The notes under the pieces: generated by a model
Database searches by the model: none
What the model was told of the DNA's origin: nothing
Seen by the model: the letters and a program-made list of their open reading frames with translations, nothing else
Assembly: GCF_020379485.1 (NCBI RefSeq)
Contig: NC_063452.1
Span: 55,085,377-55,149,376, forward strand
Length of the DNA stretch: 64,000 nt
Direction of reading: 5' to 3'
Source: Brassica napus
Taxonomy: Eukaryota; Streptophyta; Magnoliopsida; Brassicales; Brassicaceae
Program-made: the position numbers and the translations under genes
Shown here: positions 34,901 through 46,175 of the stretch, one piece after another
How positions within the stretch are numbered: position 1 is the first letter of the stretch
Layout: every line of letters begins with the position of its first letter

Positions 34901-36214
34901 AAGTCTCGACTAGTAGTCTTGGGAAATAACCAAAAAGAAGGCTTGGACTATACGGAAACTTTCTCAACAGTGGCAAAGATGATAACCCTTCGTTTGTTTC
35001 TCGATCTGGCGGCAAAGAACAATCATGCGATCCATCAAATGGATGTCCATAATGCGTTTCTTCATGGGGATCTCCAAGAAGAAGTATATATTAAGGTGCC
35101 TTTCGGATTCTCGAATCCAGATGATACCCGTGTTTGCAGATTACGGAAATCGCTATACGGACTTAAACAAGCGCCAAGATGTTGGTTCGCTAAACTAGCA
35201 GATGCTCTCTTGAAATATGGATTCTCTCAAACCCATTCCGACCATTCATTGTTTGTCTACTCGAAGAACAAGGTCTCTCTCATGATTCTGGTGTATGTGG
35301 ATGATCTTATTATCTATTGCAATTCAAATTCAGAAGTCGACTCGTTCAAAGCATATCTATCAACGTGCTTTCATATGAAGGATCTTGGTGCGCTCAAATA
35401 CTTTCTTGGCTTGGAAGTAGCTCGGAGCCCTCAAGGTATTTATCTTTGCCAGCGGAAATATACACTGGAGATAGTCACGGAATGTGGCCTGCTTGGATGT
35501 CGACCAGCTGGGTCCCCTATGGATCAAAATCACAAATTAAGTTCGGCTCAGGGAGATCTACTTGCTGATCCAGAACAGTATAGACGTCTTACGGGCCGTC
35601 TTATCTACTTACTCGCAACTCGGTCTGATCTTGCTCATTCGGTTCATATCCTATCACAATTCATGCAACAACCTCGTGAGGAGCATTGGCCAGCAGCCTT
35701 GAAGACATTTCGTTACTTGAAAGGGACTGTCGGACAAGGTATTCTTCTCCGGGCCAACACTACGTTTTCTGTGACCGGTTGGTGTGATGCGAATTGGGGA
35801 GCATGCCCTGTTTCTCATCGTTCTCTAACTGGTTGGATAATTCAGTTTGGGACTTCTCTTATTTCCTGGAAAACTACAAAACAAGATGATGTCTCTCTAT
35901 CATCAACGGAAGCGGAGTTTCGTGCAATGAAATCAATCACGCAAGAGCTTATTTGGTTAAAGGAACTTCTCCGAGAAATAGGAGTTGAGCATCATGATCC
36001 AATGACGATTTGTTGTGATAATACACATCAGCGCAAATCTCGTTCTACATAAGAAGACTAAGCATATGGACATCATTTGTCAATTTGTTCGGGATGAGAT
36101 AAACAAAAGCGTTATCAAGACTATTCATGTGTCTACTCATGATCAACTTGCGGATATCTTTACAAAAGCTTTAGGACGCAAGGAATTTGATTCATTTCTT
36201 CTCAAATTAGACAT
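31950..36214 (+). pseudogene. copia gag-pol polyprotein, multiple stops and frameshifts
   Basis: The gag starts at 31950 (M-ALAQPSDRKYKT) and has TGA stops at about 32331 and 32502. The zinc knuckle reads CMACGRMGYEALGC, with Tyr in place of the usual His. A TAG at about 32988 precedes the protease motif DTGATHH (33072). The integrase zinc region (CHRRFGHPS, CDICFRAK) is separated by a frameshift near 33600 from the core, which keeps the acidic residues in HCDLWGPY, RSDNGTEF and the Glu of RAERKHKHI. A frameshift near 34240 and a stop at 34796 precede reverse transcriptase (MDVHNAFLHGDLQEEVY, YVDDL) and RNase H (STEAEF), with a last frameshift near 36040. It cannot make an active polyprotein. 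Confidence 0.95.
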
Positions 36215-36231
36215 CAATAACAATTCATGCT

Positions 36232-36251
36232 GGGGGGGGGGGGGGGGGGGG
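36232..36251 (+). promoter_or_regulatory. polypurine tract, uninterrupted G20
   Basis: Twenty consecutive G immediately before the 3' LTR, in the position of the plus-strand priming tract. The length may be inflated by polymerase slippage or assembly. Confidence 0.6.
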
Positions 36252-36438
36252 TATTGGAGTATGATTCCTAGTTATGTTAGGAATTATACGACATAGTTAT
36301 AGATAGAGTTTATCTTTATGTTTTCCTATTTTAGATTGGATCTTTATGATTTCCTATTGTGGCTTTGCTTATCTTGGTATATAAACCAAGCTTAGTATTT
36401 AATAAAACATAACTTTGATCCCAAACTAGAATATGTCA
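36252..36438 (+). repeat. 3' LTR of the copia element
   Basis: About 187 bp, from TATTGGAGTATG to AATATGTCA. It lacks a 5-bp duplication (ATCTT) and four other bases present in the 5' LTR. Confidence 0.85.
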
Positions 36439-36443
36439 AAATG

Positions 36444-38668
36444 TGCTGTATCATTGAACTATTTGAATTTTAGTTGTGTTGAAGGATCAAGATATTTTTC
36501 TCTTGGCAATCAAAATTAGAAATGGGACGGGACGACAATTTTAGAATTCACATGATATTTATAAAACCAATCGAAAAGTTAACATACGTAGACTCAAAGA
36601 CAAATAAAAAACAGATTTAATAAGAATTCAATTTTATAAATTGGAGTTCTAAAGTAAACCTCAAACTTGAATCAGACAACATAAAACACAACTTCATTTT
36701 AATCGGCTGAGCCACCAACATTTGAATTTTGGGTTTATTGCTATTAACCGTAGCTGAACTTTTCCCTAAATGATAGAACTGAGTCACATGAGTCTCCAAT
36801 GTTCACATGGGGTCATCTTCTTCTTCTTGACAAAATGACATTAATTAACTGGAGTTTTTGTCCATATTCTCTCCTCTTGTTGCCATTTAGATTCGTTTCC
36901 TTTTCCCATTCTGAACCAAAGCTTATCTCAATACGCTTCAATCGAACTCGAGTTGTTATACTTTTAGCGTGGGAAATGCTATACTTAGTCTAATTAATCC
37001 ATATTTAGTTGAATGAGTCTAATTAATCCATATTTAGTTGAATGAGTCTAATTAATCCATATTTAGTTGAATGTTAACAGTGGGAACGATGATAAAAATT
37101 TCTAATTTTATGTATTATATATGTTTCAAACTTGAATAGTGCGTGTTTGACCCAAAGAGAAAAACTTGAATAGTGTGAACTGACGCAAAATGATAATATC
37201 TTTGACGCAAAAGAAAAAAACTAGATACGTATCATGCAGAGATTTATATGTACTTAATATCTATACACCCAAGTTCAACGATTCCGACATAACTGATTTA
37301 CTTATATTCTAATCCTAGACACAAACTCGCTTCCATATCTCGTTGGCATTGCTAAATATATTTTCTTTTGAGCAACCTCATTCATTATACCTAATGGCAA
37401 TACAGTTTAGTTTAAACCATATCTATTGATGGACCTTGGAAGTTACATCTGAGAAAAGCTTTATAAGAAAGTTGGTAAAAAAATCAGAATACACGAAACT
37501 GTAAAAGATATGTTGATACAGGGTACATGCAGTCAGGTGATAAATAAGGATTGGTATGAATTTTGAATAAACATCATGGTATGACACTAGTAAATATTGT
37601 CCTAGGAAAAGTGGAGAAAATGTCACTATATTCAATAAATATTCTAAAACAAGACAGAGACAAATCATATGTAGATATAGGGGTTTCATTGATCTAAACT
37701 TCAATCTATATTTTGGTGTGTACAATATTAAGCTTATATTTCAAATAAAAGATACATATCTATTACAAACGCAAACATAGCACATGCATGCATTTCCGTT
37801 TTTATTTGTATTTGTATTTGCATTTTTCAGTTTTATTTTTTATTAATAAACTATAGTATTGTTTTTCTAAAAGAAACTACGGAACAACTTTCAAAAAAAG
37901 TTTATCAAAGGAATTTGATAGCTAGATATAAGATGATACTTTGACCCAAAAAAAAAAGATATAAGATGATACACTGATACTACCTGGAATCAAAAAGATT
38001 GTCTAGGGAGAAATAATTTTGCTTGTTAAGGGGGTCACTGCACTACAATCAAATGAACTTTTTTTTGTTCCTAAATACAAAAGTATGAACATTCTATCAA
38101 AAGAAACCAACACAGTTTATTTTTTTTTTTTAAACTAGCTTCTTTGAATGTTCTTCATCAACTTCAGTTTCATATCTCTTTATTTTCTTTTGAATCTCTG
38201 TAATTATGAAGGTCCCCATTTATGACTTTTTTACAAACTTTTTACTTACTCGAAAAGAGTTAAAAAGAAAGCCAAATTAAGGAATACATAGCCTATCTAA
38301 ACTCTTGCAGACCCTTAAGGTTACTACAAAGTTTGGTTTCTAGGTTATAAATCCAACGGTTGCCAGTAAACAACACATAGTTGCACAAACTTCTGTATTT
38401 AGTAACAGATTAACACAAGCAAATGATGAGTGCTTCACGCAGAAAGAAAAAAATAGAGAGCTTCTCTAGAAGCCATTAGAAATATATACAATACTGATGT
38501 TTTTCTTTCAAATTTTCGAAACTAAAACCAACAAATCTGTGAAGAGTATGAAATGAGAAAACATCAGACAGGGTTTGTATAAGTAAAAAAGGCAAAAGAA
38601 TTTGATTTGAGGCTTTCAAGAGACAAAAGAAACAAACTTAAGAGTGAAGCAAAGAAGAAACCTCTTTT
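36444..38668. other. intergenic DNA with one short tandem repeat
   Basis: AT-rich sequence with no recognised gene. At 36989-37072 a 29-bp unit (TCTAATTAATCCATATTTAG and nine more bases) is repeated three times without change. The open stretches on either strand have no protein-like composition. Confidence 0.6.
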
Positions 38669-39374
38669 TCAGTGTTGTTCATTGCTACTTTCCACTTTAA
38701 TCATTAAAAGCTCATCGATAGGTTGTCGACAAATGGGACATTTGTTTGACTGAAACCTCAGTTCTTTAGCGCAGTCACTGCACAAACACTGCAAGAGACA
38801 AACACAACATGAGTTAGTCATAGGATAATTCAACCAAAACGTTACATATTGTCAATTGTGATAAGTTTTTACCAAATGTCTACAAGGCATCACGGCGGTG
38901 TCCTTAGGTTCAGTCAAGCAAATAACACATTCTTTGTCACCACTATCCTCTAACCCTGACGCAACATCATCATCTTGTGCGGTCGAGTTATCGATACCAT
39001 ACAACTCACGTAGCTCATATCTAGCTCCTTCGATCCATAAGATCTGTTTCATGACTTTCACTTTGAAAGATCCATCGTCAGTCTTCTCCAAACACGCTAG
39101 CGTGATTTGCTTGTGAACTAATGGTTCCTCTGAACCCGAGCTTGGTGAGATCACAGTGTCTGCTGATATTACAAGTGGGTACACCTCGTCTGGTAATGGG
39201 TTGGATAGATCGTCGAGTGAAAAGAAACCTAGGTCTGTTCCTGTCCCTGAAGGTTGTACAAACTTCTGTGCTGTACCTTTTTGGAAAGGGACTTGGGTTG
39301 GTTTGAAAGCTTCTGGAAATTGAGGGACCATTGTGCAGTTTTCTTCCTCTTTTGCGAAAAATATGATAGTAAAA
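38669..39374 (-). pseudogene. LUL3-like RING E3 ubiquitin ligase, C-terminal two exons only
   Basis: Exon 39374-38873 and exon 38788-38669 join in phase at CRHL|CLCSDC. The translation covers FTIIFFAKEEENCT, QPSGTGTDLGFFSLDDL, ILWIEGARYELRELYG and a C3HC4 RING (CVICL, CRHL, CSDC, CPICRQPIDELL), ending SSNEQH. From memory of the Arabidopsis LOG2/LUL family it is closest to LUL3. These are N-myristoylated E3 ligases; here the N-terminus with the myristoylation site and half of the DAR2-type domain are absent, because sequence upstream of the 39374 acceptor is only intron-like and runs into a fragment of another gene. What remains has no stop or frameshift, which suggests a recent capture. Confidence 0.8.
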
Positions 39375-39541
39375 CTGAAAAATGAGACAATGAACATAAT
39401 GAGAACACCCTTGTTAGATAATCATACTAATGTACTCATATATCATATAAATAACCTCAACTCTTGATCATAAGGTCTGTTCTATACTATACAACTCTTC
39501 TCATCCAGATTGACAGAGCATTGAAAGTTTACATTTTACAG

Positions 39542-39777
39542 AACGTGAAAGCAGTTTTTGATTCTGCGATCAAGGAAGTGATCAAACCTGTGGTTAAACA
39601 AAAGGAGAAGACTAAGAAGAAAAAGAAGCAAAAGTCAACTCATGGGTGTTTATCGTGAGTGTATAGATACACAGACCTTAACAAACTCTGCTTCATTTGA
39701 TTTGAAAGATACTGTTTGAATCTTTCTTTTTTGGACAGAAATATTCTGTGTGTGGGAGGATGGTGACTCGGCATTGA
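39542..39777 (+). pseudogene. ROP10-like (type II RAC/ROP GTPase) last two exons
   Basis: Exon 39542-39654 encodes NVKAVFDSAIKEVIKPVVKQ, a lysine-rich stretch and THGCLS, the hypervariable C-terminus of type II ROP GTPases such as ROP9, ROP10 and ROP11. It ends in a GTGAGT donor. The next exon starts at 39739 after GGACAG and should read SN-LC-GR-VTRH; a TG insertion near 39749-39754 shifts it to SNILCVGGW and an early stop at 39764, while the ancestral frame still reads GRMVTRH to 39777. The Gly-Cys...Cys membrane-anchoring box is thus disrupted. The G domain is missing. It lies head to head with the LUL3-like fragment, about 170 bp apart. Confidence 0.8.
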
Positions 39778-40140
39778 TGATGTTGATCTTAAATTTCACT
39801 TTTGAGTTTATGTGATAAGTGAGTTTGCAATATATTAGTCATTCCATTGTAACAAACTTAGGCTAAACACTCTTTTATCTTCTGGACTTTTAGTCCGGAT
39901 ACGTAGATGTTAGACAAGACAAGACAAACAGTACACATCAAGTGTTATTTAAAAAAAGTTATCGTGAACGGTTTATTGCGTTTCTGTTTGAAGACCAACC
40001 CAATAAACGATTATATTAATGATAGTAACACAGTCTTTTTTTTTTGAAACACTGATAGTAACACTGTCTATTATTAACAAAATTTCACTATAATTCTACA
40101 TTAAATTTAAAGTCAAGTTAAGCTTGAAATCAGTCTTCTA
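39778..40140. other. intergenic DNA, possible ROP10-like 3' flank
   Basis: No gene is seen. The first 100 bp may be the captured 3' untranslated region of the ROP fragment. Confidence 0.4.
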
Positions 40141-40149
40141 AACTTTTAA

Positions 40150-41014
40150 GAGAAATTCTTGGGTTCACCCCCTAGGGTTGAACCTTTAGGTTCACCAACC
40201 AATAGTGTTTGAGTATTTGATATTTGATATCTTTTAAAAAAGGAAATAAAATTGAATATCCAAATTAGATTATATTTTTAAAATAAAATAATAAAAATAC
40301 ATAAAAATAGTTACAAAAATAAATAAATTAATATTGTTAAATCTTCAGCAAAATACTAAACCCTATACCCTAAATCCTAAACCCTAAACCCTAAACGTTA
40401 AACCTTAAACTTTGGATAAACTCTAAACCGTTGGAAAATCTTAAACCCTAAATCATACATTAAAAACTAAATTTTACTAACACTAAACCCTAAATCCTAA
40501 TCACTAAACCCTAAACCCTTGGGTAAATCATAAACTCTTGGGTAAACCCTAAACCCTTGGGTAAACTCTGAACCCTTGGATAAATCATAAACTCTAGGGT
40601 TTAATTTTAAATATTTTTGATTTAGAGTTTATGATTTATCCAAGGGTTCAGGGTTTATCCAAGGGTTTAAGGTTTAGGGTTTAGTGTTATTAAGATTTAG
40701 TTTTTAATGTATGATTTAGGATTTAAAATTTTCTAATGGTTACGGTTTATCCAAGATTTAAGGTTTATAATTTAGAGTTTGGAGTTTATGATTTAGGGTA
40801 TAGGATTTAGTATTTTGCTAAAAGTTTATCAATATTTATTTATTTATTTTTGTAACTATTTTTATGTATTTTTATTATTTTATTTCAAAAATATAATCTT
40901 ATTTGGAAATTCAATTTTGTTTCCTTTTTTAAAAGATATCAAATATCAAATACTCAAACACTATTGGTTGGTGAATCTAGAGGTTCACCTAGGGGGTGAA
41001 CCCAAGAATTTCTC
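40150..41014. mobile_element. Mutator-type long-TIR MITE, 865 bp
   Basis: Inverted ends GAGAAATTCTTGGGTTCACC and its complement at 40995-41014 extend as inverted arms of about 230 bp. A perfect 9-bp target duplication AACTTTTAA lies at 40141-40149 and 41015-41023, the length typical of Mutator-like elements. The core (40364-40810) is made of AAACCCTAAA-type heptamers on the left and TTTAGGGTTT-type on the right, so even the middle is roughly inverted. There is no coding sequence. Confidence 0.9.
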
Positions 41015-41023
41015 AACTTTTAA

Positions 41024-41569
41024 TGTATAATATATTAAATTTATGGCAACTAAATGATAAGCATTTATTTAATTATCTTCTCAAGTCCACAGGAATGAAT
41101 ATGAATTGACTTCTTTATCTTCATGTCATGGTTCTCTTTGGACTTGATGTGTTATGGACGTGAGAGAAACACTGGGGGGCACATAGTTTCTCAGATTCTG
41201 AAGAGACATGGGAAGAACATATGCAAATGATTCACAATGAAGTCCATAAGCTCTCGTTGTATCTTCTGTTAATAACTTGACAAACAAATGCACATGTAAA
41301 TCAAAACTCAAACACAAACAAACACCCATTTCTCAAAATAATTAAAGTGTAGCAAGACACCTATGATAATTTTGCAGATTTGTTCAACTAAAAAACCTTG
41401 TTGATATTCTCTCATGCCATGTCCTTGTAAGATCGTTTAGGAGGTTTTATTTGTTTTGTAATATATGTAAAATTCATATCTCCTCAATGCCTGATAATAA
41501 ATTTTTTCGTGCAGTATTATCTTTTATCTGTAAAATTATTTTTGATGATGTGAAATAATTGTTTAATTC
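41024..41569. other. intergenic DNA, no gene seen
   Basis: One short open stretch on the minus strand (41126-41329) has no recognisable motif. Nothing else. Confidence 0.5.
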
Positions 41570-43185
41570 GTGCAGTATATAATTTTTTGGTTTCAAAATT
41601 TCCCGCGTTTATTTAAACTCTATAGATCTTATGGTTTCAAAACTTCCCGCGTTATATTTAAACTTTATAAATCTTATGGTTTCAAAATTCCGGAGTTTCT
41701 AACCAACATTTATAACTTTCATAATTTCGAAATTCCCGCGTTTTTAACCGAAATAAAATAAAATAAAACAATGATGTGTGGCACATATATAATCTTTGTT
41801 CATCTAATCATTTTTCTGCATAAGCTTTTGAAAGTATTCGGCTATACGCCTTTGATCTTATTTTATTTTTTTCTAGAAAAAAATTTACATGATGAGAGGC
41901 TCTGATAAATCTTCATTCGCCTTTAATCCCTCTGGCTCTGTAACCCCAAACAATTTGTATTTAAAAATTACAAACTTTACCAATTTTCCTATATACAGAG
42001 CCATAAACATAAATATACACATAAACCCAATCAAGAATAAATGTGGGTACACATAGTTAATGAACATCACTTTGAAGGTTTCAAGTAGATAATTTCCATT
42101 TATTATCAGTTCCATAACCATGGCTGGTACCATTAGTCTTAAAACCACCATCACCATAAGTATCATCATCATAATCACCAAATTCCACATGCTTTCCATG
42201 CCTTTCTCTTTTCTTTTTGGGTTTATTAGAACTCATATGTATTCAATGGAAGTTATACAGGTCGAAATTGTGAATATGTATACTGTTTATGGCAATCCAT
42301 TAATCTGTGCATTTATCACATTTGACTTTATATAATTATATGTTTATGGAAACTGAATCGATCATGTGTGATTAATTGAACAAATCTAACTACGTAGGTT
42401 GTAAATATATTTTTGGGGTAATATGTTTATGGAAACTGATTCATGTGCATTTATCACATTTGACTTTATATAATTATATGTTTATATTTGTTTTTCTTAT
42501 GTTTTCCTTGTTTTTTATTTTTAAAAATAAAATAATCATTTAATGTTAGCTGTAAAAGAAACTAATAAAGAGTGGTTACATAAATAGTTTCAGTAAATAG
42601 TTTCAGTAAAGAGTAGTTTACATATCAAGAAATTAATAAAGAGTAGTTTTGATTATGTGAAATAATTGTTAGATTTATAAAAAGGAAAAAATATAACTTT
42701 TATAGCTTTTGACACTTTTTCATACTTACTTAAAATGTAAATTTTTATAATTTTTTACGTGTTAGTTAAACTGTATAAATTTTATGGTTTCAGAATTCTC
42801 CATATTTTATTTACACTCTATAAATTTTATGGTTTCAAAAATCCCACATTTCTAGTTAATATTTGTAACTATTATAACTTCAAAATTCCCGCGTTTTTAA
42901 CCAAAAACAAAAAGAAGTAAAATAAGACAATGATATATGGCATATATAATATTTGTTCATCTGATCATATTTTTTTTGCATAAACTTTTGAAAGCGTTCA
43001 GCTATAGGCTTTTGATTCTTATTTTATTTTACTAGATAGAGTTTACATGATGAGAGGCTTTGAGACACCTTCATTTACCTTTAATCCCTTTAACTTGGAA
43101 ACCACAAGCAATTTGTATTAGAAAATTACAAATTTTATCAACTTTCGTATGTACAGAGCCATAAACATTATACACATAAAAAGAT
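41570..43185. repeat. two diverged copies of about 450 bp, 1.18 kb apart
   Basis: 41590-42035 and about 42760-43180 align through TTCAAAATTCCCGCGTTTTT, TTTACATGATGAGAGGCT and TACAGAGCCATAAACAT. Each starts with short TTATGGTTTCAAAA repeats. The copies differ by many substitutions, so the duplication is old. Confidence 0.8.
41885..42199 (-). CDS. hypothetical small membrane protein, 104 residues
   Basis: The minus-strand frame has two hydrophobic segments (residues about 6-32 and 46-70) and a polar, charged C-terminus ending GLKANEDLSEPLIM. The duplicated copy near 43040-43170 keeps the C-terminal sense (GLKVNEGVSKPLIM) but has a stop a little upstream, so at least that copy is dead. I do not recognise the family. 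The hydrophobic part is methionine- and isoleucine-rich and could be chance reading of AT-rich DNA; the C-terminus is the more convincing part. Confidence 0.3.
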   Translation of the reverse strand: MESMWNLVIMMMILMVMVVLRLMVPAMVMELIINGNYLLETFKVMFINYVYPHLFLIGFMCIFMFMALYIGKLVKFVIFKYKLFGVTEPEGLKANEDLSEPLIM

Positions 43186-43421
43186 TGATCTCTTCAGAAT
43201 TTATTTAATCAGACGTTCAAAAAAAGAAAGGGACAGTAATAATTTAGTTAATAAAGTTATGGAAAAAGATGAAATGGATCTGACACCATATCCATCATCC
43301 TCTGGCAGATTCAGTGATACCTCAAACCCTATAGACGTATGATGACCTTGATGTGGATTATGCTTCTCTTTCTTTGATGTGTATTTATAGTCATTTTTTA
43401 AAAGAAGTTTTGCCTTTGCAG

Positions 43422-45115
43422 CGGTTTGAGAGTATTATGAGAGCAACACAAGGCGCATTGATTGTTGCTTCAACCCTACAGATGATTCTTGGTTTCAGTG
43501 GCCTCTGGCGCAATGTTGTTAGGTTAAGTCTAAAAGGAAGGAAATAGTCTCAAACATTCGTCTTCCTACCACAATATTATTTACAATACCATGTAAAATT
43601 TTCATTTTGTGAATTCGTTTTCAGGTTCTTAAGCCCTATCTCAGCTGTTCCACTGGTGGGTCTGGTACGAGTTTGGTTTCCCAGGGGTAAAGTCTACTCT
43701 AGAAGATGCCACTCAAACACTAACTATCAAACAATATAAACGAGAATGTTAATTTCTGTGTTACATTCCAGGTTGCTAAGTGCGTAGAGATTGGGCTGCC
43801 TGAGCTTCTTATTCTAGTATTTGTTTCACAGGTACTATCTCTACTTACTAACACAATAAGTCTGTCTAATTCCTTAAATATCTTTGCATAATTTTGTTTT
43901 CTGATTTCATTTTCTGGATGTTTCCTGTTTGCAGTATCTGCCTCATGTGATCAAATTAGGGGAAAATGTGTTCGACCGGTTTGCTGCGATATTCGCTGTG
44001 GTGATTGTATGGATCTATGCTCACCTTTTTACAGTTGGTGGAGCATACAATGGTGCTGCACCAACTACGCAAACAAGCTGCCGGACTGATCGTGCTGGCA
44101 TCGTAGGTGCTGCCCCATGGTAAGTGTTTACAGCTTAGCTTGGTATATATGTGGCTGCAAAGAGCAATGAAGAATCGAAGTATCAAAAGACAACTGTGAT
44201 TGGAAAAATGGTTAAATTATTTTATTTTCTTTTACCTTTTAGGATAAGAGTTCCGTGTCCATTCCGGTGGGGTGCTCCTTCTTTTGATGCTGGAGAAGCT
44301 TTTGCAATGCCAATGATGATGGCTTCTTTTTTTGTTGCTCTTGTTTAGGTATGTCACATTTTTAATCTTTCTAAATATAGAATTATTGTTTGCTCTATTA
44401 TTCTGTTTATTCATTATTTCTTTATTCTTGGTTTCATTGTCTCTGGCCGATCATTAAAAGTCAACCGGTGGTTTTATTATTAGTCTCAAGATATGAAAGT
44501 GCAACAATGTTGCCACCTTCTGTTCTCAGCCGTGGTGTTGGATGGCAGGTAACTTGGCCACACACTATATAATGTTTGCAATAATATATTTTCATTCACT
44601 AGCTTCTGAACTGATTATGTTTTGTGTTGTTGTTGTGGATCAGGGAGTCGCTATTCTGATATCAGGGTTGTTTGGTACTGGTGCTGGCTCCTCTGTCTCG
44701 ATGTAAGCATCTCTCAGATGATACTTGATTCTTGCAGAGAAATTGCTGGACTATTAGCCGCCCTGACAAGAGTTGGTAGTAGAAGGGTTGTCCAGATAGC
44801 TGCAGGCTTCAAAGAGTACACACTGCAATCAAAGCCTATGGTCCTGTCCACACATGGGTATGTAGTAGTAATCATCTCATAGTTTTTTCTTCTTCGCTCT
44901 TTCCTGAGCTGATGAAACTCTTTATTTTCAACGATATGGTGAATGTTCCGTTCTCCTCAGAACCTTTTGTTGCTTGTGCTGTAGCCTTCTGCTTGGACAA
45001 CACATTGCACAAGAAAGATTGTTCGATAAGGGAGAGCATTGGTGGGACAAGTTTTATCTATCTTCCACAAGAATTGACGAGTTCTACTTTCTTCCTTTTT
45101 AAATCTCAGCAAAGA
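43422..45115 (+). pseudogene. nucleobase-ascorbate transporter (NAT) pseudogene
   Basis: Nine exon remnants with plausible splice sites follow the order of plant NAT6-type permeases: LQMILGFSGLWRNVVR (43422-43522), FLSPISAVPLVGLV (43625), CVEIGLPELLILVFVSQ (43772), YLPHVIKLGENVFDRF to AAPW (43936-44119), RVPCPFRWGAPSFDAGEAF (44244-44347), SATMLPPSVLSRGVGWQ, GVAILISGLFGTGAGSSVS (44644), LLAALTRVGSRRVVQIAAGF (about 44750) and NDMVNVPFSSEPFVA (44934). NATs are plasma-membrane symporters for purines and uracil. Lesions: an 11-bp deletion after VGLV, a TAG where FVALVE is expected (44347-44349), frameshifts near 44480, and loss of several membrane segments between IAAGF and EYTAIK. The N-terminal third is absent. 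Confidence 0.85.
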
Positions 45116-45346
45116 AAAGTATTCACAAGAATTGAACAGCTTTTACTTAATTTAAACTTTCATACCCAAGTACCAACATCAGAGATCAACCAAAGTTTAG
45201 GTCTTTTTCCTTACTACTACTACTACTAATTAATAAAGGAGAGAGTTCAACCACAACTAGCTAAATAAACTAAAGTTTAGGTCTTCTCTTCACCTCCTCG
45301 ATCCATCAACTCTCTGAAACTAAAGTAGTCTTGTCTTGTCTTCTCT

Positions 45347-46175
45347 TCACCTCCATCTTGTTCTGGTTCCAACCCACCTACTCTTTATCGCCATCCATCT
45401 TCTCCTCCTTTTGGCACGTTGCTTCTTCCTAAACGCCTTTGCCCTCAGTCTGCTCTTCAGTCTGCACTTCTCCTTTTTGCTAAGCTGCCTGATTGGGAGA
45501 GATAAAAACTCTCTCCAGTCCCACTTGCTGTCAAGTTGTATACTCAGTAGATCTCCCGAAACAGATTTGGTGTTATAGGCCATTAACGTTGTGTGACCTT
45601 CCTTTCTCAGCCTGTTGAACGTGGTTCTGAAGTCGTCATCTCCTGTTGCGACCATCACGTTGTGAGGAGCTGGGTTGCTATCAAGCCACTCATTGATTTT
45701 CTGAGTGATGAACTTGTCGGCTATCTGGTTCTTTTTTTTTGATTCTCGTCCTGTTAGAGGTTCTGAAACAGAGGATTCATCAATTAATCTAATAGCAAGT
45801 CCATTAACATATAAAAAACAAAATCATGATGTATCGCTTACTGTTGTAATTCCTTGCTCGCCATATTTCGATATTCGGCCCAAGCTCAGGAACATAACTA
45901 TCCAGAAAAGGGACGACCACGTTGACCACCAAGTTCCCGCGATTTAAAACCGTCTTCACCCAGCTTTTGCTCGATGAGACCATAGAGTTCTGTGGAATTG
46001 AGGTCGCTTGGGACTCCACAGTTTTCTATGTCCACCCAAACGATTGTGTCCTTCTCCGCTGCAGCACAAACATAACCAAAAAACATAACTTAGAAGCCTA
46101 GAAAAATATGAGAAAAAAAGCAAAGAGCTTACGCGAACAAGGAGGATTTCCTCCACCTCCTCCTGCCAACATCAT
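45347..46175 (-). pseudogene. NYN-domain (limkain-b1/MARF1-type) gene, frameshifted
   Basis: Exon 1 (46175-46133, M-MLAGGGGGNPPCS) joins exon 2 (from 46058), which reads EKDTIVWVDIENCGVPSDLN, the start of a NYN nuclease domain with its first acidic residues. Near 45950 the frame breaks: the +1 frame continues NLVVNVVVPFLDSYVPELG to a donor at about 45842. The last exon (about 45765-45347) has HNVMVATGDDDFRTTFNRL, with the acidic DDDF cluster, then KEGHTTLMAYNTKS, a basic tail and stop. NYN proteins are predicted RNA-cleaving or RNA-binding proteins. Without the break this would be a compact single-domain gene; an unusual intron could rescue it, so pseudogene status is likely but not certain. 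Confidence 0.6.

Larger units (their letters stand above)
31553..36438 (+). mobile_element. Ty1/copia LTR retrotransposon, degenerate
   Basis: Two LTRs (31553-31748 and 36252-36438) flank a gag-pol region, with a 5-bp target duplication AAATG at 31548-31552 and 36439-36443. A primer-binding site TGGTATCAAAGCA (31749-31761) complements initiator tRNA-Met, and a run of 20 G (36232-36251) occupies the polypurine-tract position. Domain order protease, integrase, reverse transcriptase, RNase H identifies copia. By eye the LTRs differ at about nine or ten positions plus two small indels, so the insertion is not very recent. Confidence 0.95.

Noticed and set aside
37423..37725. 100-codon open frame, minus strand
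   Set aside because: Rich in Leu, Tyr and Phe from AT-rich DNA, no domain, no splice context and no duplicate to support it.
40364..40810. Interstitial telomere
   Set aside because: The heptamers are degenerate, mirrored and confined to the interior of a MITE with a 9-bp target duplication.
45336..45578. Leu-rich 80-codon frame, plus strand
   Set aside because: It is the antisense shadow of the NYN last exon.
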